From Trifolium pratense (lineage: Eukaryota > Streptophyta > Magnoliopsida > Fabales > Fabaceae), in assembly GCF_020283565.1 (NCBI RefSeq), contig NC_060064.1, positions 14,466,337-14,530,336 on the forward strand: a stretch of DNA of 64,000 nucleotides, given 5' to 3'. Each line of letters starts with the position of its first letter. The stretch's first letter is position 1. A program made the translations under genes and the position numbers. Shown piece by piece: positions 14,191 through 23,839 of this stretch. Below the pieces are notes generated by a model. That model saw only the letters and a list, made by a program, of their open reading frames with translations. It searched no databases and was not told the DNA's origin.

Positions 14191-14386
14191 TGTTATGAAA
14201 TATAAGTAATAGTAATAATATATAAGTATAGAGGAGAGAAGAAGAGAAAAGAGAAAGAATAGAGATTGTATTATTCTCATCAAGGTGTGTGTTTACATGA
14301 CAATACAAGTCCTATTTATAGGACAATATAATGGGCCAGTGGAATGGGTCAATGCTTAATGGACATCCACCAAATTATTCATAACA
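14191..14386 (-). repeat. 3' LTR of the copia-type element
   Basis: This 196-bp repeat (TGTTATGAAA...CATAACA) is the 3' LTR because the element is on the minus strand. It contains a purine-rich gagaagaagagaaaagagaaag tract and a tatttatagg word usable as a TATA region on the opposite strand. Confidence 0.92.
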
Positions 14387-14397
14387 CTCCCCCTTGG
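14387..14397 (-). promoter_or_regulatory. polypurine tract of the copia-type element
   Basis: The minus strand reads ccaagggggag directly before the 3' LTR TG. Just upstream is the familiar plant copia end 'acgaggcatatcctcgatggacatccaaggggg' in split form. This fixes the element's direction. Confidence 0.75.
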
Positions 14398-14599
14398 ATG
14401 TCCATCGAGGATATGCCTCGTTAAAACCTTACTAGAGAAAACCCATTGGGAAAAAATCCTAGTGAAGGAAAAAGAGTACATCATCCTTTGTGTGTGAACT
14501 GCCTCATTAAAAACCTTACCAGGAAAACCCAGTGGGACAAAACCATGGTTAAGGGAAAAAGAGTGCAGAACATATTTATATCTCCCCCTCATAAAGATA

Positions 14600-16700
14600 A
14601 TTATATATGAGACGAAGAAAATCAAATAATCTTATGTAGTTGTAGTAATTGCTCAAAAGTTTTGCTTGAAGCTGACTTTGTAGAAAGACATGTCTTATCT
14701 TTTTTATCATATAATCTTCTCCAAATATGTAGTTTGTGCGACATTATCTTCATGTTGAATCGTTGCAAGAACCCTTTAGAAGAAAACTCACAAATTCTTG
14801 TATCTGATGAATCACACACTTTGACCAAATCACATTCTTGATTTATCTTCTATAGTGCTCAACTTTTCTCGTCATTTTGTTTCATGATATTGATATTGTT
14901 GTTTGTTTCATAGATCTCCATGAGTAATTGTACTTCTTCATGTGAACATATAGTTTGTTTGTGATCTATACCTTTACGAGGATTAAACAAATTACCTGCA
15001 TATCTAAAATAACAAAATATATACTTGATGATATATTGACAACAAATAATAGGTCCATAATGTTTTGACCAAAATTTGAACTAAAATGTGGTACTTCAGG
15101 ACCAATTAGTTCTTCATCATTTACTCGAACTCTAAAATATTCTTCAAATACTTATTTTGTAAGAAATGACAATATTTCAAGCTCTTAAGGAGTCTCTTGA
15201 TGATATTTTTATCATCAACATAGATAGATAGAAAAATTCATTGCCAAATATTTTCTTAAAATGAACAAATTGTCATTTTCATATTTCTCACTTGGAAATA
15301 TTCAACAAGAGTATTATACAACATGCATATATATTGCTCGAGTATTTAAGGAGACTTATTCATGTTTATTAAGTCACCTTTCCAATAGTTTGATATATGT
15401 GTCTCACGAAAATTAAATCCTTTTGGGATTTTCATATAATTATCAAGTGAGATAATTTTCATGTAATCATCATTATTAAGTGAGTCATTCAAATACATAT
15501 ACTAAACTTAATCAATTATAAAGAAGTTCTGAATTCACTTCAGGTGAATATGCCTCTTGAAAATTAATGATAGACGTTTATCATTATTCTTTAATAATGA
15601 GTCAAACTTTAAATATTTGTATATTTTCTTTTCTCAAATAGTTTGAAATGTATGTCTCGTGGAAATTAAATCCTTCAAGGAGTTTTATATAATTCACACT
15701 AACAAGTGAGCCATACAAATATATCGTGACACATTTTTCAAATAAATTGAATTTTCCATGTGTTAATAAACTTAATCAAGTAAGACTTAATCAAGTAAGA
15801 GAAGGATTTTGATTTCACTTCAGGTGAATATTTCTCTTCACATTCAATGGCAAACTTTTACCAATATGCTTGAATAAAAAAATCAAGCTTTTAATGTTTG
15901 TATGTCAACATTTTCTATTCACACGAAAATTAATTCGTATCTATCATGTTTTACATCTTCAGGTGTATGGACTGCTGGTCCAAAAATCTTCACTTTGCAA
16001 AGTGACTTTAATTACGTAGCAATTGCGTTTTCATTTAGACAATCATTGTCTATAATTTTCAATAGAATTTAGTTCATGATCCTCATTAACTCTTTTCACA
16101 AATAGCGCTATATTATATATAAAAATATCATCAACGTTGACTTCTTTTCGGTTCCATCATATTCCATTCATGACATAATTTTCATTCATGACATAATTCG
16201 TCAAGATTTCTTTATTATCATAAATTTCAGGTACCTGAGAAGTTCTTCTGGAACTTAAAACTCAATTATGTCAAATACTCTTTTGAAGTTTTCATATCCT
16301 CACTTGGGTCATCTTTCTTTTTAGCTCCTTTTCTTATTTGAGAATTTCTATCGTTGGAACCGACTGATCTACCACACTTCAGGGTGGTTAATACTGATTT
16401 GCAAAATAAAATTGTCCAACAGGGACATCCGTTTTGTTTGGAGCATTAGCAGCTAATAGTTGATTTCATAAATTTTGCAAATGATTTATATTTTGAACAT
16501 TTGATTCAAACTATGAGGATCAATGTGAGATAATAACATTAATTTATTTCAAGTGATTCATTTGAACTTCTGGTTCATATTTTTCAGCTGCTTATTCTCC
16601 CCCCTAATATTGGGAAAATTAATTCATCACTTGAAAATCAGCCTACAGGGCTGTAAATAATTCTCCAATTTTTGGCTCAAGATGATTTATAATAGATGGA
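14600..16700 (-). pseudogene. ruined copia pol (RT to RNase H remnants)
   Basis: Only islands remain on the minus strand. At 14622-14828 a frame ends STKSASSKTFEQLLQLHKI, the counterpart of the DLFTKSLP.STFEKL end of copia RNase H. At 15211-15222 the codons for YVDD, the reverse transcriptase active site, lie in LSIYVDDKNIIKRLLKSL. Near 16600-16620 FPILGGE-like coding resembles a motif upstream of RT in copia polyproteins. The order fits the element's direction. Stops and shifts are frequent, so no enzyme is made. Confidence 0.65.
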
Positions 16701-19580
16701 GATTCATATCAAATACATTTTCCCAATATTCTTTAAGAACCGTTTAAATGCATTCTATTGGAGCAATTGCACATACACGACACATCCAAAAATGCTTATA
16801 TGGGAATCATGTTTATAAACAAAGTTCAAATTGTAAATTAGGGGAGAACTTATAATAACTAGTTGGCTTGATGCGAATTAGTATCTCAATATACATGTTT
16901 GAATGTTCCCAAAATATAAATTAGAAGTTATGATCTCATAAGTATCAGTCATGTAATTACTTTAGACGTCTAAAGAATGGATCTTCTAGTCCATTTTTTG
17001 TATGATCATATTCTATTTGATATCGATTTCAATTGACATACGATACTTATCAAATATTTTCTAAGAATTTAGAAAATGAGATCTTAGCAAAACTATTTGA
17101 GAAAACAAACTCACAAACTTCTGGTTGTGAGTAAACATGCATGTGACCAATTTAGTTGATGCATCAATTCAAGTCACAAAATATCTAAATGGTCAAAAAT
17201 CTCAAATTATCAATTTCTTTTGGGAATTAGTAACCGATAAAAATTATTAGAATGAAGGAACTTCAGGCCCTTCACTATATATTTATAGTTTTTTTTTTTC
17301 GCATCATAATAAATCCGGGATGACCCAACCGGTATTGCCAACAATAAATTTAATATGATTTGTAAACTTCTGGTTTACAATAATTTGTGCTTCAATTGCA
17401 TTATTATATATAAAAGTGTAGTATAAACTTCTGGTTTATAACTTTTTCATTACACTTAGTTTATCCAAAATATGTGTAGTAAATTAGTAATATATAGAGA
17501 TATTCAACATCTCTTCATTTCTTGTTTCCATATTGATATTCATATATGAATGAAAGAAGATTATACTTATGCAATCAATTGGGACTATTGTCATTTATGT
17601 ACGTTTAAAAACGTTTCAACATATTAGCGAGTGAGTGCCTTTACCAATCATTGGTACATTTATATAAATGAGCTCCAAGCAAACTTCAGGTTGCCACTCG
17701 AATTTTTCCTTACAAATGGAGCCAATAAATTTTGATGACTTTACAAGTCATCTCAAATAGCTAGCCACAAATCAACGGCAAATCAATGTATAATAATAAA
17801 AAAAACTCTTATAATAAATCAATGTAAGGATAATTTAATACTCAATTGTCTTAATAGTTCCTCAAAATAATAATTTCAATAACAATTTGCAAGTGAATAT
17901 TCAAATAACAAGACAATATAAAATTTACAAAATATTTACAAATATTCATATAAATAACATTTGGTGTAATAATTATCGTAAAAAAAAAATTTGGTGTAAT
18001 AATTAACAAAATTGAGCCTAAAATAAATTTCCAAATAGAACACTTTAACAAAATAATTAACATTAGTGTGACAACTTTTAAAATAAAAAAAAGAGTTTCT
18101 CATATAATATTTTAGGATCAAATCGTGAGATTAATATAGTTTAAAATTATATATGATTCTCAGTTCTCACATTCAATCAACACCAAATATTTAAAAATTT
18201 CACAAAATAAATTCAAATTCCATAAATCAAGGATATGATATTAATATCAAACAAATATTCTTGAATTCTTGAATTGAATATATATAAAAAATATTTTGGG
18301 TATAAATTATAATTAAATTTATTTCCAAAAGAAAAAAGATATGATTAAGGTATGAATTATAATTTTATTTTCAAAAGAAAAAAATATCAATTAAATTGAT
18401 TTATTATGGAAGAAAAATATTTTCTTAATAAGACACAATTCATACCTTAAGCATTGTAGTAGCTGAATTAATTCATAATAACACATAGTACAAAGTTATC
18501 GTATAAAATAAAATGAATAAAGTATTAAGTCATGCACACCTTTTATTTTAGTAGCATTCAAACTTAGTATATGAAAGTAACAGGAAACATCACAATTGTC
18601 AAAAATAATGTAAATAAATAATCCCTTAATTCATGATTTAAAAGGTCAAGTTGATTTCATCTTGCAAAAATTCCAAAAGTAATAGGTAGTATCACAATTA
18701 CAAAAATTTGGCTAATAGAAATCACAAAAGAAATTAAACAATGTGATATTTCAATTGATATTTGAAAATTTGTCAAATCAACTAATTTTATTTTCAAAAC
18801 AAATCATTTAATTTCAAATGAATCAATCATAATACTTCCTTAACCGATAATGTAATAAATTGAAAACAATAAAAGAAAGAAATAAAAGGCATTCAATTGT
18901 TTTCAATGAGATTGATTGACCAAATTAACATATGAATGACATATGAAAAATCAATATGAAGATTTGTCTTAATTTAGAATTTAAAAATAAAAGGCATTCA
19001 ATGTTATATTTGGAAATAGTATTAAATATGAAAATTTGTCTTAATTTAGAATTTTTAACGGAAAAATCAATAAGGCCATTGACCTTTGTTTTTAAGGTTA
19101 TATTACTGCAGGCCGTAAAAACGGTGCGATTCATGCTACATGCTTTCTGTGAAATTCACTTATCAATTGAATTTTACAATTTTATCCATTGAGTTCTTCA
19201 AGAACTATATAATAAATCACTATCAATTTACAATCCTTCAAGGATGTAGGAATATTGAATTCATCTAGAATTCATTGAAGAGAAAAAGAAGTTGTTTTAT
19301 TAGTTCTTCAGGAACTAATATAACACATAAAAGTATTTTGATGTGCAATCCATTAGGGATGCATGGTGATAAATGGTGATATTTCGTAAGTTCTTCAGGA
19401 ACAAAATTAATTTTTTTAAGTTCTTCCGGAACTAAGATTATGAATTCTTCGGGAATTCATGTATTAAATGTCTAAGTTCTTCAGGAACTAAAAATAGGTT
19501 CTTTAGGAACCAAGATTATGAATTCTTCGGGAATTCATGTATTAACTTTCTAGGTTCTTCAGGAACCAAGATTATGAGTT
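15533..19580. repeat. family of short hairpins with one loop consensus
   Basis: Many perfect stems of 5-7 bp flank a 5-nt loop that reads TTCNG on the plus strand (CNGAA on the element's sense strand). Examples: 15533-15549 (ATTCAC/GTGAAT), 16240-16256 (AAGTTC/GAACTT), 16563-16577 (TGAAC/GTTCA), 17361-17379 (TGTAAAC/GTTTACA), 17422-17440 (TATAAAC/GTTTATA), 19300-19318 (TTAGTTC/GAACTAA), 19419-19433, 19441-19459 (TGAATTC/GAATTCA, loop TTCGG), 19475-19489, 19497-19511 (GGTTC/GAACC, loop TTTAG), 19519-19537 and 19553-19567. Stem sequences differ but stay paired, while the loop stays nearly fixed. They are densest at 19190-19580, the 5' leader on the minus strand. The function is unknown. Confidence 0.8.
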
Positions 19581-19617
19581 CTTAAATATGTTTATGTTCT
19601 TTTGGATGATCGAAGTG

Positions 19618-19835
19618 TCGATGTTTCACCATACAGATGTCGGTCACGAAGCATAATGATGCTTCACCAGACTGTTGTCGGTCACGAAACTCAAACAATA
19701 TCAAACATCCAAGATACATATTATAAATAAATAAATAAATAATTGATCAACATTTTATGTAATATTAATGATCAAAGTGTTATGCTTCACCATACAAATG
19801 TCGGATATCACGAAGCGTAAACAACATTGAATCAA
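19618..19835. repeat. dispersed direct repeats in copia leader
   Basis: The phrase 'gcttcaccatacanatgtcgg...tcacgaagc' occurs at about 19625-19652 and 19783-19820, with a related copy at 19660-19690 (gcttcaccagactgttgtcggtcacgaa). The copies also contain an inverted pair gcttc/gaagc. They lie between the primer site and the hairpin cluster. Confidence 0.6.
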
Positions 19836-20007
19836 TTAAATACATAAAGAAATGATGCTTATTTATTTATTTAATTTTAATTATTATTATTTGATCTTTA
19901 TAAGTATACAAGGTTCAAACGATTCATAATCATATAATAATCAAAAATAAAAACTACTTGTGATTTCATAAAAATAGAATAAGAATTGCGTACCTCAGTT
20001 GATAATT

Positions 20008-20025
20008 AAGCTCGTGCTGATAACG
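20008..20025 (-). promoter_or_regulatory. candidate primer binding site
   Basis: Read on the minus strand, the bases next to the LTR are cgttatcagcacgagctt. The part ttatcagcacgag is not the common initiator-Met site (tggtatcagagc) but resembles it (tatcag.gc). The position is right for a primer site. The tRNA used is not certain. Confidence 0.5.
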
Positions 20026-20221
20026 TGTTATGAAATATAAGTAATAGTAATAATATATAAGTATAGAGGAGAGAAGAAGAGAAAAGAGAAAGAATAGAGA
20101 TTGTATTATTCTCATCAAGGTGTGTGTTTACATGACAATACAAGTCCTATTTATAGGACAATATAATGGGCCAGTGGAATGGGTCAATGCTTAATGGACA
20201 TCCACCAAATTATTCATAACA
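20026..20221 (-). repeat. 5' LTR of the copia-type element
   Basis: This is the second copy of the 196-bp LTR. By eye I find no difference from 14191-14386. Confidence 0.92.
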
Positions 20222-20226
20222 TAAAT

Positions 20227-20477
20227 AAAAATTTAGTTAGTTTTTGGAGACAATCCTTTTATTACTTTTATTATTGACTAGTTTTAGAAACTATTCATTT
20301 TTTTTCTTAAACGAGGTATCCTCTTGAGCATTGTGGAACCCAAGTGGGTAGCAAGCTCTCCCTAAGAATGTTAATGTTGTTGCATCCTTATTAAGTTAGG
20401 GATAGTGATCAGGATTTTATGGGGTGTATTGGATTGAGATTTTATGAGACAATTTTGCAACAAATTTTTTTTATGGG
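20227..20477. other. AT-rich spacer after the copia-type element
   Basis: No coding sequence is supported. A word like 'ggggtgtattggattgag' near 20419 resembles plant MITE ends, but no partner end was found. Confidence 0.4.
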
Positions 20478-20715
20478 ATTCAATGTTTTGTGATTGGAAC
20501 TTTATTTGATGTTTCATTAATTTTTCCGGGGTTCAATGTTTTGTTCCAGGATTGGAATTTTATTTGATGTTTCATTAATTTTTCTGGGGTTCAATGTTTT
20601 GTTTCAGGATTAGAACTTTATTTGATGTTTCATTAATTATTTGTTCCAAGATCGGAACTTTATTTGATGTTTCATTAATTTTTCTGGGGTTCAATGTTTT
20701 GTTCCAAGATTGGAT
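20478..20715 (+). repeat. about 58-bp tandem repeat, CYCB1-intron-like
   Basis: A unit of the form 'gttcaatgttttgttccaggattggaactttatttgatgtttcattaatttttctgggg' is repeated about four to five times, with one short copy near 20641. The same words occur in the CYCB1 intron 1 copies at 23450-23690, 26820-27030 and 33400-33490. This is thus the first outlier of the duplicated cyclin DNA, some 2 kb before its promoter. Confidence 0.75.
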
Positions 20716-21845
20716 CTTTAGTTTTATGTTTTAAGGGTTTTGTCCCAAATCCAACAAAAAAAAAAAATGTTTAAGATCTTATAACTTATGTTACCTAAAA
20801 ATAGATATTTATCATAGTTTTTAACAATATTTTTTTTACTATAAAATGTAGTCTATATTTGTATCCATCGTATTTCCCGTGCGATCGCAAGAGTAAGATT
20901 TTCTAAAATTTTTCTTTTAGTCCCCATAGTTTTTCAAAATTTTGCTTTTAGTTCCGAAAGATTTTTTTCGCAATTTTTAATTCGTGAAGTATTTCTTGTC
21001 ATGATTTTTGGTCACTACTTTTCATTCAACTCGTGCATATCATTCACAATTTTAAATTATTTTCTTCGGTCATGTTTAATACATTATATAAATCTCTCTT
21101 GCAAAAGTTTAATTTTTTTTTAATAAGAGGTGAATTAAATATGAATTTTTTAGTTTTTTGCACATAATAATTCTTAGATAATTCATTTTATGTTAAAAAA
21201 TTCTAAATTTTTATCGGAGATATTCTTATAATATTATAAACATGAATACAAAAAATCATTCAAAAATGTGAAAGTAAACAAGAGTTTGATTAAAAGTAAA
21301 GACCAAAAGTTGTGATAGAAAATTTTTCAAAGACCAAAAAACACGATACTTTTTTCATAATGTCCCCCTACTCTTCAAAAAATACCAAAATGTGCCTCTC
21401 CCATGAAAAAACACCAAAATATCTCTATGGGTCCCACCATCGGCATCTACACATGTGGTGGTATGGCTCCCAAACCAAAGTTGCCATTGAGTGGGCAATG
21501 ACGCCCATGGCAAGGCAGCGATCCTTTTTTTTTTTTTTTTTTTTTCTTTAATTGAAATTGGCAGCAGCTTTAAACTGTTGCCTTAAAAAATGTTATCTTT
21601 GCTATGTATTACAATTTTTTTTTTCGTTTTTAATTACAATGACCATTGATTATGCTTTAAAATTAGGACTTCTTAAATTCAAAGCGATCCAAATTAAAGC
21701 CACAAATCGATCCGAATTAAAACCGCAAATCGATGAAAACTCAATCGTTAAGAATCAAATAGTTTTAGATGCCATTTTAGGATTTTTGGTTGATTTTAAT
21801 AACAATAGTGACCAATAATTAACTATTGTTATTAAAAACAAAAAA
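20716..21845. other. AT-rich spacer, no gene
   Basis: Short frames at 21312-21551 and 21552-21818 are low in complexity and share no motif with known proteins. 'ttttagtccccatag' at about 20918 and 'aaagaccaaaa' at about 21330 could be ends of a decayed MITE of the 'gtccctataaaa' type. Confidence 0.4.
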
Positions 21846-21847
21846 AA

Positions 21848-21940
21848 TTAACGAAGACATTGGACTCTAGTGGTTAATGAGCTCTCGCTTGGATGAATCA
21901 TTCGTGAGAACCCGAGTTCGATTATACTTGAAACATTTTT
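21848..21940 (+). mobile_element. possible tRNA-derived SINE head
   Basis: The stretch holds 'tagtggttaatgagct', resembling a pol III A box, and about 45 bp later 'cccgagttcgattat', resembling a B box (ggttcganncc). It is followed by A/T-rich sequence. No complete cloverleaf can be drawn, so it is not a functional tRNA. A SINE head or tRNA relic is the best guess. Confidence 0.3.
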
Positions 21941-22015
21941 TAAAAATCAACCAAAAATCAGAAACTAACAATTTGCCATTAAAAAAAAGGTCATTGATGC
22001 AAAAAAAGATAATTT

Positions 22016-22242
22016 TAGGGCTCGTTTGAATTCACTTATTTTTTAGCTTAGGCGAAACAATTTATGCAAATAAATAAGCTTTTATGTCTTATTATAAAAT
22101 TTTCAGGGTAGTTTATGATAAAAATAGCTTATAATGATACAATTTTTGTCGATGAAAACTTATAAATTAACACAAAAAATTATTTATTTAAATAAGTTAT
22201 TTTTATAAGCTCAAAAATATGCCGAATCCAAAAAAACCCTTA
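22016..22242. mobile_element. hAT-like MITE
   Basis: It begins tagggctcgtttgaattcac and ends with the complement of taagggtttttttggattcgg, an imperfect terminal inverted repeat. The middle is AT-rich with repeated 'ataagctt/aataagtt' words and no coding capacity. Confidence 0.45.
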
Positions 22243-22531
22243 ATACAACACAATTTTACGACAACAAATTTAACAATTAATCCTTTTACAAATGCAAAAA
22301 TTAATCCTTTTAACATATAGAAAATATATTTTTATATATTATTATTTGATAAAAAAATTATTAAAGAAATAAGAGGGCTGCTATTTATAGCGAGAAACAA
22401 TCTCACGAAGTGTTCACGAATTATTTTAAGCCCTTGGATCCTCCATATTTATTACAATACATGGGTGGTCAATATAAAGAGATGGAGCAGGGTATAGAGG
22501 CACGTTCTATCATAGGATAAATGTAAAACGA
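22243..22531. other. spacer leading into the cyclin promoter
   Basis: AT-rich DNA turns less AT-rich from about 22400. No gene or clear TATA box is seen, although 'ctatttatag' at 22380 is TATA-like. This may be the distal CYCB1 promoter. Confidence 0.35.
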
Positions 22532-22542
22532 TCCAACGGTTA
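22532..22542 (+). promoter_or_regulatory. MSA element (MYB3R site) in CYCB1-type promoter
   Basis: TCCAACGGTTA is a full match to the plant mitosis-specific activator consensus (YCYAACGGYYA). It is known to bind three-repeat MYB3R proteins and to drive G2/M expression of B-type cyclins. It lies about 210 bp before the first CYCB1 start codon. The reverse-oriented site at 22561-22570 supports the call. Confidence 0.8.
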
Positions 22543-22560
22543 AAAAAGCACACATAGTTC

Positions 22561-22570
22561 GACCGTTGAG
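22561..22570 (-). promoter_or_regulatory. second MSA-like element, reverse orientation
   Basis: GACCGTTGAG is the complement of CTCAACGGTC, carrying the AACGG core. It stands 19 bp after the first site, next to a further 'aacgttg'. Confidence 0.7.
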
Positions 22571-22743
22571 GAGAGAAACGTTGTCTCTCATTCATATTCA
22601 TTCATTCAGTCATTCATTTATTCATTCATTCATTCTACAGTACAATCACAAAGAGAGTGTGAGGGTGAGAACAACACTGTTTGATTCTACCCTCAAGAAT
22701 CATACAAAAAATCATCAACAACAACAACAACAAGAGATTCTCA

Positions 22744-22780
22744 ATGGCTTCAAGAATTGTTTCTCAACAACAACCCAAAG
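22744..22780 (+). pseudogene. CYCB1: CYCB1 exon 1, copy 1
   Basis: ATG to the splice donor encodes MASRIVSQQQPK plus one base of a Gly codon, followed by gtgtgtg. It matches the start of B1-type mitotic cyclins of legumes (MASRIV.QQQ.RGE). The leader has CAA/CAC-rich and CATT-repeat sequence. Only about 100 bp of intron follow before the next promoter-exon copy begins, so this exon has lost its gene. Confidence 0.75.
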
Positions 22781-22888
22781 GTGTGTGTTTTCTTCAATCA
22801 TGTTCAAAGATTGGAACTTTGAGGGTTTGGTAATGTAGCGATAAGAAAAAATTCTGGGTTGGTTTTATGGTTTTATACAAAATAATTC

Positions 22889-22898
22889 GACCGTTGAG
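22889..22898 (-). promoter_or_regulatory. duplicated MSA-like element
   Basis: The same GACCGTTGAG with the following 'gagagaacgttgtctc' recurs here, before the second CYCB1 exon 1 copy. The promoter-proximal part has been duplicated with the exon. Confidence 0.65.
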
Positions 22899-22957
22899 GA
22901 GAGAACGTTGTCTCCATCAGCTTCAAAAAGAGGTTTTTCATTCTCATTCTCTCATTC

Positions 22958-23010
22958 CTATTCATTCATTCATTCATTCATTCATTCATTCATTCATTCA
23001 TTCATTCATT
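22958..23010 (+). repeat. (CATT)n microsatellite in CYCB1 leader
   Basis: About a dozen CATT units lie in the 5' leader of exon 1 copy 2; a shorter run is at 22592-22635 in copy 1. Frames rich in His-Ser-Phe-Ile over this area come from the repeat. Confidence 0.9.
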
Positions 23011-23118
23011 CTACAATCGCAAAGAGAGTATGAGGGTGGTGAGAACAACACTGTTTGATTCTACCCTCAAGAATCATACAAAATCATCATCAACAACAAC
23101 AACAAGAAGAGGTTCTCA

Positions 23119-23155
23119 ATGGCTTCAAGAATTGTTTCTCAACAACAACCCAAAG
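23119..23155 (+). pseudogene. CYCB1: CYCB1 exon 1, copy 2
   Basis: This has the same 12 codons as copy 1 (MASRIVSQQQPK) and the same phase-1 donor. It is preceded by its own MSA-like site (22889) and leader, and followed by a longer piece of intron 1 up to about 23330. Confidence 0.75.
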
Positions 23156-23384
23156 GTGTGTGTTTTCTTCAATCACGTACCGATTTTTGATTGTTTTTTC
23201 ATTGTTTTTTATGATTCATTGATTCTTTCAGGTTTTATGGTTTTATTCTTTCTGGGGTTCAATTTTTTTGTTCAAAGACTGGAACTTTGAGGGTTTGGTA
23301 ATTTAAAGCGATAAGAAAAAAAATTCTGGGTTGGTTTATGGTTTTATACAAAAAATCAACAACAACAACAACAAGAGATTCTCA

Positions 23385-23421
23385 ATGGCTTCAAGAATTG
23401 TTCCTCAACAACAACCTAGAG
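23385..23421 (+). pseudogene. CYCB1: CYCB1 exon 1, copy 3, upstream of CIP111 piece
   Basis: Encodes MASRIVPQQQPR, a variant shared with copy 4 at 26750. The donor is phase 1 (cct aga g|gtgtgtg). The next acceptor in the same direction belongs to the CIP111 fragment (23838-23839) and is also phase-compatible. A chimeric transcript is therefore possible, but it would stop at 24025. Confidence 0.75.
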
Positions 23422-23839
23422 GTGTGTGTTTTCTTCAATCATCATACTAATATGTTTCATTAATTTTTCTAGTTTAATTCTTTTCTGGGGTTCAGTAATT
23501 TGTTCAAAGATTAGAACTTTGGGGATTTGTAAAAGGAATTGAAAGGAAAAAGTTTCTGGGTTGGTTTCTTTTTCACGTGTTTTCTTCAATCATCCTACTA
23601 AATTTGATGTTTCATTAATTTTTCTGGTTTAATTCTTTTCTGGGGTTCAATAATTTGTTCCAAGATTGGAACTTTGGGGGTTTGGAAAGGGGTTTCTTTT
23701 TCGTTTATTTTGCAAAATTGAATGAAAGGTCTTGCAAAGATGGGTTTTTGCAAGAAGCCCAGATGATAAATCGTGTAAATTTGGGATTTTGCAAAATTTT
23801 GTTACAAATTAAGGATCTTGTTCTTTTATGGATTTGTAG

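Larger units (their letters stand above)
14186..20226 (-). mobile_element. Ty1/copia-type LTR retrotransposon, minus strand, decayed
   Basis: LTRs at 14191-14386 and 20026-20221 are 196 bp each, start TG, end CA and look identical by eye. They are flanked by a 5-bp target duplication TAAAT (14186-14190 and 20222-20226). A polypurine tract abuts the LTR at 14387-14397 when read on the minus strand (ccaagggggag), and a primer-site candidate abuts the other LTR, so the element runs right to left. Near-identical LTRs imply a recent insertion, yet the internal 5.6 kb has no long frame. It therefore probably moved as a defective RNA using enzymes from a relative. Confidence 0.9.

Noticed and set aside
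14120..14308. Minus-strand 62-codon frame in the copia LTR
   Set aside because: Low-complexity Leu/Ile-rich translation of the LTR purine tract.
17851..18121. Ile/Asn/Tyr-rich minus-strand frames in the copia element
   Set aside because: AT composition alone explains them; no gag or pol motif.
19190..19580. CRISPR-like array
   Set aside because: Units are hairpins of unequal spacing inside a plant retrotransposon; no constant repeat and spacer plan and a eukaryotic genome.
21848..21940. Functional tRNA gene
   Set aside because: Box-like words are present but no cloverleaf can be folded.
22566..23058. Plus-strand frames rich in His-Ser-Phe-Ile
   Set aside because: Translation of the CATT microsatellite in the cyclin leader.
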